Of a DNA stretch of 64,000 bases, positions 1 through 7,570 are shown in pieces. This DNA is from Pontitalea aquivivens (GTDB lineage: Bacteria > Pseudomonadota > Alphaproteobacteria > Rhodobacterales > Rhodobacteraceae): assembly GCF_046507575.1 (NCBI RefSeq), contig NZ_JBKFEY010000010.1:34661-98660 (forward strand), written 5' to 3'. Under the pieces are notes generated by a model, which was given only the letters and a program-made list of their open reading frames with translations, did not search any database and had not been told where the DNA came from. Each line of letters begins with the position of its first letter. The stretch's first letter is position 1. Position numbers and translations under genes: made by a program.

Positions 1-885
1 GCTGGCATGGCCGCCCTGCAGCAGCATTTCGCGCACATGCTCGATCGCGTCGCGTTCGTCGCGCACCTTCTGCACCTCTTCGCGTGAGCGATATTTTGCC
101 GGGTCCGACATGGAATGGCCACGGTAGCGGTAGGTCTTGATTTCAAGGATATAGGGGCCATCGCCCGCGCGGCAGTGGGCCACGGCGCGTTCGCCCGCCG
201 CCTTCACCGCCAGCACATCCATCCCGTCGACGGTTTCGCCGGGGATGCCGAAGGCCTCGCCCCGGGTGTAGATGTCGGGGGTCGAGGTGGATCGTTTCTG
301 CGACGTGCCCATCGCATACTGGTTGTTCTCGATCACGAAGACGACCGGCAGTTTCCACAGCGCGGCCATGTTGAAGGTTTCATAGACCTGGCCCTGGTTG
401 GCCGCGCCATCGCCGAAATAGGTGAAGGTCACGCCGCCGTTGCCCTTGTAAAGATCGGCGAAGGCCAGACCCGCGCCCAGCGGCACCTGCGCGCCCACGA
501 TGCCGTGGCCGCCATAGAAGTGCTTTTCCCTGGAAAACATGTGCATCGAGCCGCCCTTGCCCTTGGACAGCCCGCCGATCCGGCCGGTCAGTTCCGCCAT
601 CACCCCGCCCGGTTCCATGCCGCAGGCCAGCATATGGCCGTGATCGCGGTAGGATGTGATGCGCTTGTCGCCCTCTTTCGCGGCGGCCTCAAGGCCCACG
701 ACGACGGCCTCTTGCCCGATGTAGAGGTGACAGAAACCACCGATCAGGCCCATGCCGTAAAGCTGACCGGCCTTTTCCTCAAAGCGGCGGATCAGCAGCA
801 TGTCACGGTAGTATTTCAGAAGCTCGTCCTTCGAGACATTGGCGCGGGGGGCGCCTTTCGTCTCGGGGTTCTTGCGTGTCGCCAT
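1..885 (-). CDS. pdhA: Pyruvate dehydrogenase E1 component subunit alpha, 3' end cut by window
   Basis: The first 295 residues read from an ATG at 885 down to the window edge; the family is usually about 330-350 aa, so only the C-terminus is missing. The thiamine diphosphate motif is intact, with GDG at residues 158-160 and Asn163, followed by FVIENNQYAMGTS at about 183-195. The YRGHSMSDP loop at 254-262 is characteristic of E1 alpha of 2-oxo acid dehydrogenases. The enzyme decarboxylates pyruvate and passes the acetyl group to E2 in the cytoplasmic complex. A septum-initiator-like gene lies just upstream on the same strand. The E1 beta gene would be expected beyond position 1, but that is inference. 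Confidence 0.95.
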   Translation of the reverse strand, partial: MATRKNPETKGAPRANVSKDELLKYYRDMLLIRRFEEKAGQLYGMGLIGGFCHLYIGQEAVVVGLEAAAKEGDKRITSYRDHGHMLACGMEPGGVMAELTGRIGGLSKGKGGSMHMFSREKHFYGGHGIVGAQVPLGAGLAFADLYKGNGGVTFTYFGDGAANQGQVYETFNMAALWKLPVVFVIENNQYAMGTSQKRSTSTPDIYTRGEAFGIPGETVDGMDVLAVKAAGERAVAHCRAGDGPYILEIKTYRYRGHSMSDPAKYRSREEVQKVRDERDAIEHVREMLLQGGHAS

Positions 886-958
886 CAGGCAGCCTCCCCT
901 GCGAATGGAATAGTTCAATGTTAAACCATTCCATAGCGCAAGGTCAGCGCCGATGCAA

Positions 959-1255
959 TCAGCGGATCACGATCTCGTCCGCGCGCACGGTGCCAAGCAC
1001 GTCGCGGGCGCGTTCGTCCAGCAGATCAAGGTCAAGATAGGCATCCGACAGCCGGCTGGTCAGGTTTGCCATCCGCGTCAGGTCGCCACGCAGGCGGTCG
1101 CGTTCCGTTTCCAGCGCGGCGATCTCGGCCTCGATCTGGACGCGCCGGAAGATCCCGTAAGATCCCTGCACGGCGGCGAAGGTGAAATAGGCCCCCATCG
1201 CGATGGCTGCGGTGAAGAAGATCAAGGGTCCGAACCCGCGGCGCTTGTTGTTCAT
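959..1255 (-). CDS. FtsB/DivIC-like septum formation initiator protein
   Basis: A 98-residue protein with a short basic N-terminus, one membrane segment at about residues 9-29 and a predicted coiled coil (about 36-72) rich in Leu, Glu and Arg. This is the architecture of FtsB/DivIC proteins, which join FtsL and FtsQ in the divisome at the inner membrane. It precedes pdhA on the same strand with a gap of about 70 bp. Small size and low conservation make this a family-level call; the start at 1255 gives the expected membrane topology. Confidence 0.75.
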   Translation of the reverse strand: MNNKRRGFGPLIFFTAAIAMGAYFTFAAVQGSYGIFRRVQIEAEIAALETERDRLRGDLTRMANLTSRLSDAYLDLDLLDERARDVLGTVRADEIVIR

Positions 1256-1376
1256 GTGCCTGTCCCATTGCCGCCCATGCCGCCTCTGCCGGGCGGCTGG
1301 CCGAATGATGCCACAGGGGCGCGCGAAAGGGAATCCCCGCCGGCGGGGAATTGCCGGAATTCGGGGCCCTGATGCG

Positions 1377-1401
1377 AACGGGGGCCGATTGGCCCCCGGT
1401 T
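1377..1401 (-). terminator. Hairpin downstream of class I aldolase gene
   Basis: A stem of about 10 bp, AACGGGGGCC against GGCCCCCGGTT, with a GATT loop sits 35 bp past the aldolase stop codon. It is a strong GC hairpin but lacks a clear U run on the minus strand, so termination is inferred from position. Confidence 0.5.
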
Positions 1402-1435
1402 CAGAAAACTGGCCTGCGGATGCGCGGCCCCGCGG

Positions 1436-2329
1436 TCAGCCCGCGACCGAGGCGGCGTGGATCGCGTCGATCGCCGCGCCCAGCACCGCGTCGAATTCGC
1501 CGTCCGATTGCTGCGCGCTCAGGTCTTCGGTCAGGGCGCGGCTGAACGAGGCGATGATGCCCGTGTTCTGCGCCAGGATCGCATTGGCCTGATCGCGGCT
1601 GTAGCCGCCCGACAGGGCCACCACCTTCATCACGCGGGGATGATCGACCAGCGGCTTGTAGAAATTGGGCACGCTGGGCAGGGTCAGCTTGAGCATCACC
1701 TGGCGGTCGGCGGGCAGGGCGTTCAGCGCGCGCAGCAGTTCGTCGCGCAGGATCGCCTCGGCCTCGGCCTTGTCGGCGATGGAAATCGTCACCTCGGGCT
1801 CGATGATCGGGATCAGGCCGTGGGCCAGAACCTGCGCGCCCAGATCGAATTGCTGATCGACCACCGCGCGGATGCCCGCGGGATTGGCCGCGTTGATCAC
1901 CGAACGTTCCTTGGTGCCAAAGATGCCGGCCCGGGCGGCGCGCGCCAGCAGGTCATCCAGCCCCGGGATCGGCTTCATCAGCTGCACGCCGTCCGCCTCG
2001 GCCTCAAGGCCCTTGTCGATCTTGAGGAAGGGCACCACGCCGCGCTTGTCCCACAGGTAGGTGGCGGTGGGGATGCCGTCGATGTCGCGGTCCATCGTCT
2101 GTTCGAACAGGATCGCGCCGATCACCTTGTCGCCGGTGAAGGCGGGCGACCTGATGATCCGCGCGCGCATCGCATGGATCAGGTCGAACATTTCGCTTTC
2201 CGTGGAATATGCGCTTTCCTCGACGCCATAAAGCCGCAGCGCCTTGGGCGTGGATCCGCCCGACTGGTCCAGCGCGGCGATGAACCCCGCCCCGTTGCGC
2301 ATCTGTTCGGCCTGCTTGGCATTCGGCAT
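1436..2329 (-). CDS. fda: Fructose-bisphosphate aldolase, class I
   Basis: A 297-residue class I (Schiff-base) aldolase that cleaves fructose 1,6-bisphosphate to dihydroxyacetone phosphate and glyceraldehyde 3-phosphate. The N-terminal AALDQSGGSTPKAL and the KLTLPSVPNFY segment, with the likely Schiff-base Lys near 214, match the short prokaryotic class I family of about 295 aa. It is transcribed in the same direction as pgk, 127 bp away, and the gap contains a palindrome resembling operators of LacI-type carbon regulators. No class II, metal-dependent motif is present. ATG 2329 places the conserved N-terminus correctly. Confidence 0.93.
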   Translation of the reverse strand: MPNAKQAEQMRNGAGFIAALDQSGGSTPKALRLYGVEESAYSTESEMFDLIHAMRARIIRSPAFTGDKVIGAILFEQTMDRDIDGIPTATYLWDKRGVVPFLKIDKGLEAEADGVQLMKPIPGLDDLLARAARAGIFGTKERSVINAANPAGIRAVVDQQFDLGAQVLAHGLIPIIEPEVTISIADKAEAEAILRDELLRALNALPADRQVMLKLTLPSVPNFYKPLVDHPRVMKVVALSGGYSRDQANAILAQNTGIIASFSRALTEDLSAQQSDGEFDAVLGAAIDAIHAASVAG

Positions 2330-2410
2330 GATCTGTCCCCTGCGATGAACCTGTTGAACGGGAAATTCCTTGCGCCCGCAGATAGCCGGTCACGGTCTGC
2401 GGCGCAATTG

Positions 2411-2424
2411 TGATCGCGCTAACG
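2411..2424. promoter_or_regulatory. Possible CceR/AkgR-type operator upstream of fda
   Basis: TGATCGCGCTAACG matches 11 of 14 positions of the palindrome TGTTAGCGCTAACA, which I recall as the site of the LacI-type carbon regulator CceR in Rhodobacteraceae. It lies 82 bp upstream of the aldolase start. The consensus is from memory and the regulator is not in the window, so this is tentative. Confidence 0.35.
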
Positions 2425-2456
2425 GGCAGGGCGCCAGGCCCCCGCCCGGCTGATCT

Positions 2457-3656
2457 TTACCCGGCCTGGCGCATCAGCGCGGCCACGCCCGGCAGGTCCT
2501 TGCCCTCCATCCATTCCAGGAAGGCCCCGCCCGCGGTCGACAGATAGCTGAAGCGCGCCGCGACACCGGCCTTGTTCAGCGCCGCGACCGTATCGCCCCC
2601 CCCCGCGACGGAAATCAGCCTGCCCGCCTCGGTCAGTTCGGCGGCCTTTTGCGCGGCGGCATTGGTGGCGGCATCGAAGGGCGAGATTTCAAAGGCCCCC
2701 AGCGGGCCGTTCCAGATCAGCGTCCGGGCGCGGTCAAAAACCGCGGCGATGTCCGCCACCGCCCGGGGGCCGGCATCCAGGATCATCGCATCCGCAGGGC
2801 AGGCATCGGCGGCCACCACCTCGGTCGCGGCGCCGGCGCGGAATTCGCGCGCCACCACCACATCGACGGGCAGGTGGATCGTGCAGCCGGTGGTTCCCGC
2901 CTTGGCCAGGATCGCGGCGGCGGTGTCGGCCATGTCATGTTCGGCCAGCGACCGGCCCACATCCAGCCCCTGCGCGACCAGGAAGGTATTGGCCATGCCG
3001 CCGCCGATCACCAGATGGTCGACCTTCTCGATCAGATTGCCCAGCAGATCCAGCTTGGTCGACACCTTGGCGCCGCCCACCACCGCCGCGACCGGGCGCT
3101 GCGGCTTGCCAAGCGCGGATTCAAGCGCCTTCAGTTCCGCCTCCATCAGCCGGCCGGCGGCGGCGGGCAGGATATGGGCGATCGCCTCGGTCGAACTGTG
3201 CGCGCGATGCGCCGCCGAGAAGGCGTCGTTCACATAGACCTGACCCAGCGCGGCCATGGCGGCGGCCAGTTCCGCGTCGTTCTTTTCCTCGCCCGCATGG
3301 AAACGGGTGTTTTCCAGCAACACCACCTCGTGGTCGTTCATCGCGCCCACCGCGCGCTTGGCCGGGCCGCCGATGCAATCCTCGGCGAAGGTGACCTTGA
3401 CCCCCAGCGCCTGCGCGAGCGCCGGGACCAGGGGCGCCAGGCTCATTTCCGGGACGGGCTTGCCCCTGGGCCGGCCGAAATGCGCCAGCAGCACCGGCTT
3501 GCCGCCCCTGGCCATGATGTCGCGCACCGTCGGCACGATCTTTTCGATCCGCGTCGCGTCGGCCACCCGCCCGTCTTCCAGCGGCACATTGATATCGACC
3601 CGCACAAGCACGACCTTGCCGTTCAGATCCACCTCGTCGAGCGTCTTCCAGCCCAT
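2457..3656 (-). CDS. pgk: Phosphoglycerate kinase
   Basis: A 399-residue protein beginning MGWKTLDEVDLNGK and containing VRVDINVP (about 18-25), HFGRPRGK (about 58-65), and the C-terminal nucleotide-binding glycine motif VAGGGDTVAAL. It transfers the acyl phosphate of 1,3-bisphosphoglycerate to ADP in glycolysis. The reading frame stays open to 4490, but the start at 3656 is chosen because GGAG sits about 9 bases upstream and the conserved N-terminus begins here. The upstream extension is antisense to the cyclophilin gene and is rejected. Length equals the family norm. Confidence 0.96.
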   Translation of the reverse strand: MGWKTLDEVDLNGKVVLVRVDINVPLEDGRVADATRIEKIVPTVRDIMARGGKPVLLAHFGRPRGKPVPEMSLAPLVPALAQALGVKVTFAEDCIGGPAKRAVGAMNDHEVVLLENTRFHAGEEKNDAELAAAMAALGQVYVNDAFSAAHRAHSSTEAIAHILPAAAGRLMEAELKALESALGKPQRPVAAVVGGAKVSTKLDLLGNLIEKVDHLVIGGGMANTFLVAQGLDVGRSLAEHDMADTAAAILAKAGTTGCTIHLPVDVVVAREFRAGAATEVVAADACPADAMILDAGPRAVADIAAVFDRARTLIWNGPLGAFEISPFDAATNAAAQKAAELTEAGRLISVAGGGDTVAALNKAGVAARFSYLSTAGGAFLEWMEGKDLPGVAALMRQAG

Positions 3657-3791
3657 CGCGAAAACTCCGTTCCTGATTTGGCGCAAACTTGCCCCGCGCG
3701 GGCGGGAAAGGCAACGTCTGGCCCGCGCTTTGCCCTTTTCTTGCCCCCCGTGGCGGCTTAAGGTCCGCCCAAAGACCCCGAGGAGAGTGAC

Positions 3792-4298
3792 ATGGCCGAG
3801 ATCAAGGACCCCGAAAACACCATCATCATCCAGCTGAAGGATGGCCCCGTCGTCATCGAGCTGCTGAGCGATGTCGCGCCCAAACATTGCGAGCGCATGA
3901 AGGTGCTGGCCCGCGCCGGACAATATGACAACGTGGCCTTCCACCGCGTGATTGACGGCTTCATGGCCCAGACCGGCGATGTGGAAAATGCCAATATGGA
4001 AAAAGGCTGGGATGCGCGGCGCGCGGGTACGGGCGGATCGGACCTGCCCGATCTTCCGGCGGAATTTTCCAGGCTGCCGCATGATCGCGGCACGCTGGGG
4101 GCGGCACGGTCGATGAACCCGAATTCGGCCAACAGCCAGTTCTTCATCAACTTCAACGACAACCATTTCCTGAATGGCCAGTATACCGTCTATGGCCGGG
4201 TGATCTCGGGGATGGAACATGTCGACAAGATCGCGCGCGGCGAGCCGCCGGCGAATCCCGACCGGATGATTTCCGTCACGGTGGCGGCCGATGCGTAA
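3792..4298 (+). CDS. ppiB: Cytoplasmic peptidyl-prolyl cis-trans isomerase, cyclophilin type
   Basis: A 168-residue cyclophilin without a signal peptide. Catalytic-core motifs are FHRVIDGFMAQTGD at 51-64, NPNSANSQFFI in the second half and YTVYGRVISGME towards the C-terminus. It accelerates proline isomerisation in protein folding. It overlaps the next gene, a secreted paralogue, by 8 bp, so the two form a transcription unit that probably arose by duplication. An SD-like GAGGAG lies about 6 bases before the ATG. Confidence 0.93.
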   Translation: MAEIKDPENTIIIQLKDGPVVIELLSDVAPKHCERMKVLARAGQYDNVAFHRVIDGFMAQTGDVENANMEKGWDARRAGTGGSDLPDLPAEFSRLPHDRGTLGAARSMNPNSANSQFFINFNDNHFLNGQYTVYGRVISGMEHVDKIARGEPPANPDRMISVTVAADA

Positions 4299-4320
4299 GG
4301 CGGGGATGCGTAAGGCGGGG
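4291..4320 (+). repeat. Perfect 15-bp tandem duplication at the cyclophilin gene junction
   Basis: ATGCGTAAGGCGGGG occurs twice in a row (4291-4305 and 4306-4320). The first copy contains the stop codon of the upstream gene (TAA) and a start codon for the downstream gene; the second copy repeats both in the downstream frame, so the downstream gene has two equivalent starts, each encoding MRKAG. Confidence 0.9.
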
Positions 4321-4890
4321 TTGTCGATCGTCGCGGTGCTGGCGCTTTCGGGCGCGGCGCTGGCGGAAGGCACGGGCATTGCCGACACGCCCGGCCCGAA
4401 TCTGGTGCTGGAGGTGGGCGGATCGGCCACCGGCCAGATCGTGATCGATCTGCTGCCCGATGTCGCGCCCAGGCATGTGGAGCAGATCACCGCGCTGGCA
4501 CGCGAAGGCGCCTATGATGATGTGGTGTTTCACCGGGTGATCGATGGTTTCATGGCGCAGACCGGCGATGTGCAGTTCGGCAAACGCGGCGGCGACACGA
4601 AGCTGGCGGGGATGGGCGGGTCAGACCGCCCCGATCTGCCGGCGGAATTTTCCAACCGCTCGTTCGTGCGCGGCATGGTCGGCATGGCCCGCAGCCAGAA
4701 CCCGGATTCGGCCAACAGCCAGTTTTTCATCATGTTCGACGCGGCCCCGCATCTGGACGGGCAATATACCATCGTCGGTCATGTGCTGGACGGGATGCAG
4801 GTCGTCGATGCCCTGGCCAAGGGCGATCCGGCGCTGAACGGTCTGGTGGCCGCGCCCGATTACATCGCCAGCGCGACGGTGGTTGAATAA
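4291..4890 (+). CDS. Periplasmic peptidyl-prolyl cis-trans isomerase, cyclophilin type
   Basis: A 199-residue cyclophilin with an N-terminal signal peptide: basic MRKAGMRKAG, then a hydrophobic run ending in ALAEG at about residue 26-29, so export to the periplasm is expected. The core has FHRVIDGFMAQTGDVQFGKRGG and NPDSANSQFFIMF. It is a paralogue of the cytoplasmic isomerase immediately upstream and overlaps it by 8 bp. The start may equally be the second ATG at 4306, because a 15-bp duplication repeats the first five codons. Confidence 0.9.
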   Translation: MRKAGMRKAGLSIVAVLALSGAALAEGTGIADTPGPNLVLEVGGSATGQIVIDLLPDVAPRHVEQITALAREGAYDDVVFHRVIDGFMAQTGDVQFGKRGGDTKLAGMGGSDRPDLPAEFSNRSFVRGMVGMARSQNPDSANSQFFIMFDAAPHLDGQYTIVGHVLDGMQVVDALAKGDPALNGLVAAPDYIASATVVE

Positions 4891-4898
4891 GGCCAGGC

Positions 4899-4980
4899 CG
4901 GGGGGCCAGCCCCCCGGACCCCCCGCCGGAGGGTTTTGCACCCTCCGGACCACCTGCAGAGTATTTTTGCCAAGAAGAAG
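4899..4980. repeat. GC-rich intergenic repeat ending in GCCAAGAAGAAG
   Basis: Two nested hairpins (GGGGGCCAGCCCCC at about 4900-4915 and CCGGAGGGTTTTGCACCCTCCGG at about 4926-4948) are followed by GAGTATTTTTGCCAAGAAG. The same terminal motif recurs at 7466-7539 and 12935-12985, always between gene ends, which makes it a dispersed repeat rather than gene-specific sequence. Confidence 0.7.
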
Positions 4981-5008
4981 CCCGGCCATTTCGGACCGGG
5001 CTTTTTTG
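4979..5008 (+). terminator. Rho-independent terminator after the cyclophilin pair
   Basis: Stem AGCCCGG (4979-4985) pairs with CCGGGCT (4996-5002) around a 10-base loop and is followed directly by TTTTTT. It ends transcripts of the two plus-strand isomerase genes before the convergent tyrS gene. Confidence 0.9.
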
Positions 5009-5024
5009 TTTCGGCAGCGCGGGC

Positions 5025-6275
5025 TCAGCCCAGAGTGACCAGCGCGTGGCGCTTCTTGCCCGCGGTCAGTTTCAGCGGCCCGGCCAGATCGCCCGCGCCG
5101 AACATGCGCCCCGGATCGGCCTCGACCTCATCGTTGACCCGCGCCGCACCTTCCAGGATCAGCCGTTTCGCATCCTTGCCGGTCTTGGCCAGGCCCGAGC
5201 GCAGGATCAGCTGGGCAAAGCTGATACCCTCGGCCACATCCGCGGCACTCAGCGCCAGCGTCGGCAGATCGTCGCCCACGCCGCCCTTTTCAAAGACCGC
5301 GCGCGCGGTGGCCTCGGCGGCCGCGGCTGCCTCGGGCCCGTGCAGCAGGGCGGTCACCTCATTGGCCAGGATGATCTTGGCCGCGTTGATCCCGGACCCC
5401 TGCAGCGCGCCCAGGCGGTCGCATTCGTCCACCGGCAATTCGGTGTAAAGCTTCAGGAACCGGCCCACATCGGCATCGGTGGTGTTGCGCCAGAACTGCC
5501 AGAATTCGTAAGGGCTCAGCATCTCGCCGTTCAGCCAGACCGCGCCGCCGGCGGATTTGCCCATCTTGCGCCCGTCGCTGGTGGTCAGCAGCGGCGAGGT
5601 CAGGCCATAGATTTCATGGTCCAGCACCCGGCGCGTCAGGTCGATGCCGTTGACGATGTTGCCCCACTGGTCCGACCCGCCCATCTGCAACAGACAGCCA
5701 TAGCGGCGGTTCAGTTCCAGGAAGTCATAGGCCTGCAGGATCATGTAGTTGAATTCCAGGAACGACAGCGACTGTTCCCGGTCCAGCCGCGACTTGACCG
5801 ATTCGAACGACAGCATGCGGTTGACACTGAAATGCCGCCCGATGTCGCGCAGGAAATCGAGGTAGTTCAGCTGATCCAGCCATTCGGCATTGTTCAGCAT
5901 GATCGCGTCATTCGCACCCTCGCCATAGCGCAGGTAGCGGGCAAAGACCTGCTTCATGCCGGCGATGTTGGCGTCGATCTGGCCGGGCGTCAGCAGCGGG
6001 CGTTCTTCCGACCGGAAGGACGGATCGCCCACCTTGGTCGTGCCCCCGCCCATCAGCGTGATCGGCTTGTGCCCGGTCTTTTGCAGCCAGCGCAGCATCA
6101 TGATGTTGAGCAGATGGCCCACATGCAAGGACGCCGCCGTGGCATCATAGCCGATATAGGCCGGCACGACGCCCTTGATCAGCGCCTCGTCCAGGGCCTG
6201 ATAATCGGTGCAGTCGGCCAGATAGCCCCGCTCGATCATCACGCGCATGAAGTCTGATTTCGGATGGTAGGTCAT
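5025..6275 (-). CDS. tyrS: Tyrosyl-tRNA synthetase
   Basis: A 416-residue class I aminoacyl-tRNA synthetase that charges tRNA-Tyr. The HIGH-type motif is HVGH at 51-54 and the KMSKS-type loop is KMGKS at 237-241. YGCLLQMGGSDQWGNI (192-207) is the tyrosine-binding signature, and a C-terminal S4 RNA-binding domain covers the last 70 residues or so (SGLAKTGKDAKRLILEGAARVN). The frame is open upstream to 6692, but MTYHPKSDF at 6275 is the family N-terminus and the extension would overlap the divergent anmK gene. Confidence 0.96.
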   Translation of the reverse strand: MTYHPKSDFMRVMIERGYLADCTDYQALDEALIKGVVPAYIGYDATAASLHVGHLLNIMMLRWLQKTGHKPITLMGGGTTKVGDPSFRSEERPLLTPGQIDANIAGMKQVFARYLRYGEGANDAIMLNNAEWLDQLNYLDFLRDIGRHFSVNRMLSFESVKSRLDREQSLSFLEFNYMILQAYDFLELNRRYGCLLQMGGSDQWGNIVNGIDLTRRVLDHEIYGLTSPLLTTSDGRKMGKSAGGAVWLNGEMLSPYEFWQFWRNTTDADVGRFLKLYTELPVDECDRLGALQGSGINAAKIILANEVTALLHGPEAAAAAEATARAVFEKGGVGDDLPTLALSAADVAEGISFAQLILRSGLAKTGKDAKRLILEGAARVNDEVEADPGRMFGAGDLAGPLKLTAGKKRHALVTLG

Positions 6276-6334
6276 CGTGCTTGTCCCTCTTTGACGGGAA
6301 TGCATATATCGGCGCAAGGGGCGAAGGGGAAGCC

Positions 6335-7444
6335 ATGTTGAAAACGGGGCCGGTCTGGGCGGTGGGGGCGATGTCGGGCACGTCGCTGGACGGGGTCGAT
6401 GCGGCGCTGGTGTTGACCGACGGGCGGCAGATCCTGGAGTTTGGCCGCCACGCCTATCGCCCCTACAGCGAGGCCGAACGGGCGGTGCTGCGCGCGGCCC
6501 TTGGGCGCTGGCCGGGCGAGGCGGGGGTGGAAGAGGCCGCCGAAGTGGTCGAGACCGCCCATGCCGAACTGCTGTCGGCCTTCCCCGAGGCCGGGCTTGT
6601 GGGCTTTCACGGCCAGACGCTGGCCCATGACCCGCAAGGCCGCCAGGGGCGGCGGCGCACACATCAGGCGGGCGATGGGGCCGTGCTGGCACGCGTCCTG
6701 GATCGGCCGGTGGTCTGGGATTTCCGCTCCAGCGATGTGGAACTGGGCGGGCAGGGCGCGCCGCTGGTGCCCTTCTTTCACTTTGCCTGCGCGCTTCGGG
6801 CAGGGCTGCGCCAGCCCGCGGTCTTCCTGAACCTGGGCGGGGTGGGCAATGTCACCTGGGTCGATCCGCGCCAGCCCGCCCCCGAGACCCCCGGCGCGGT
6901 GCTGGCCTTCGATACCGGGCCCGCCAATGCGCCGGTCAACGATCTGATGCAGGAACGCCTTGGCCTTGATTGCGATGAAGGGGGCGCTCTGGCCTTGTCG
7001 GGGCAGGCCGATGCGGCGGTGCTGGACCGTTTTCTTGCCCATCCCTTCTTCCTGCGGATGCCGCCCAAATCGCTGGATCGAAACGATTTCCACGATCTGC
7101 TTCGGGCGGTCGCGGCCTTGGCCGATGCCGATGCCGCAGCGACCCTGACCGCCTGCGCCGCCGCAGCCGTTGCCCGGGGGGGCGAACATTTCCCGATCCC
7201 CCCCGCCGCCGTCCATGTCGCGGGCGGGGGCCGGCTGAACGAGGCCTTGATGGTCGAACTTGCCCGCCGTCTGCCCTGCCCGGTGGCGCCAGTCGAGGAT
7301 CTGGGCCTGAACGGCGACATGCTGGAGGCGCAGGCCTTCGCCTTCCTGGCGGTCCGGGTGGCGCGCGGCCTGCCGACATCGGGGCCCGCCACCACGGGCG
7401 TTGCCGCGCATGTGGGTGGGGGAAAGATCAGCATGCCACGCTGA
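6335..7444 (+). CDS. anmK: Anhydro-N-acetylmuramic acid kinase
   Basis: A 369-residue sugar kinase of the ASKHA fold that phosphorylates and hydrates 1,6-anhydro-N-acetylmuramic acid during cell-wall recycling. The phosphate loop GAMSGTSLDGVDA is at residues 11-23, GFHGQT near 90, FLNLGGVGNVTWV near 166-178 and AFDTGPANAPVNDLM near 191-205. ATG 6335 is preferred over the upstream ATG at 6281 because AAGGGGA precedes it and conserved sequence starts there. Divergent from tyrS, with about 60 bp between starts. Confidence 0.93.
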   Translation: MLKTGPVWAVGAMSGTSLDGVDAALVLTDGRQILEFGRHAYRPYSEAERAVLRAALGRWPGEAGVEEAAEVVETAHAELLSAFPEAGLVGFHGQTLAHDPQGRQGRRRTHQAGDGAVLARVLDRPVVWDFRSSDVELGGQGAPLVPFFHFACALRAGLRQPAVFLNLGGVGNVTWVDPRQPAPETPGAVLAFDTGPANAPVNDLMQERLGLDCDEGGALALSGQADAAVLDRFLAHPFFLRMPPKSLDRNDFHDLLRAVAALADADAAATLTACAAAAVARGGEHFPIPPAAVHVAGGGRLNEALMVELARRLPCPVAPVEDLGLNGDMLEAQAFAFLAVRVARGLPTSGPATTGVAAHVGGGKISMPR

Positions 7445-7465
7445 TCCCTGGTCCTGCGCGTCTGG

Positions 7466-7539
7466 CTTCTTCTTGGCCCAAATACTCACGGCCCGCGGCT
7501 GGCAATCCGCGGGCCGTGAGTATTTGGGCCAAGAAGAAG
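7466..7539. repeat. Perfect 33-bp inverted repeat between convergent anmK and eno
   Basis: Arms 7466-7498 and 7507-7539 are exact reverse complements over 33 bp with an 8-base loop. Each arm carries the dispersed motif: CTTCTTCTTGGCCCAAATACTC on the left (7466-7487, cited as its first 20 bases plus TC) and its complement on the right. The position between two 3' ends suggests a bidirectional terminator or mRNA-stabilising hairpin. Confidence 0.85.
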
Positions 7540-7570
7540 GGGGCAAGGGCGGGCCTTGCCCCCGGCGGGC

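Noticed and set aside
3657..4490. N-terminal extension of pgk by 278 residues
   Set aside because: It lies antisense to a cyclophilin gene, lacks conservation with Pgk, and a GGAG-preceded ATG at 3656 gives the standard protein.
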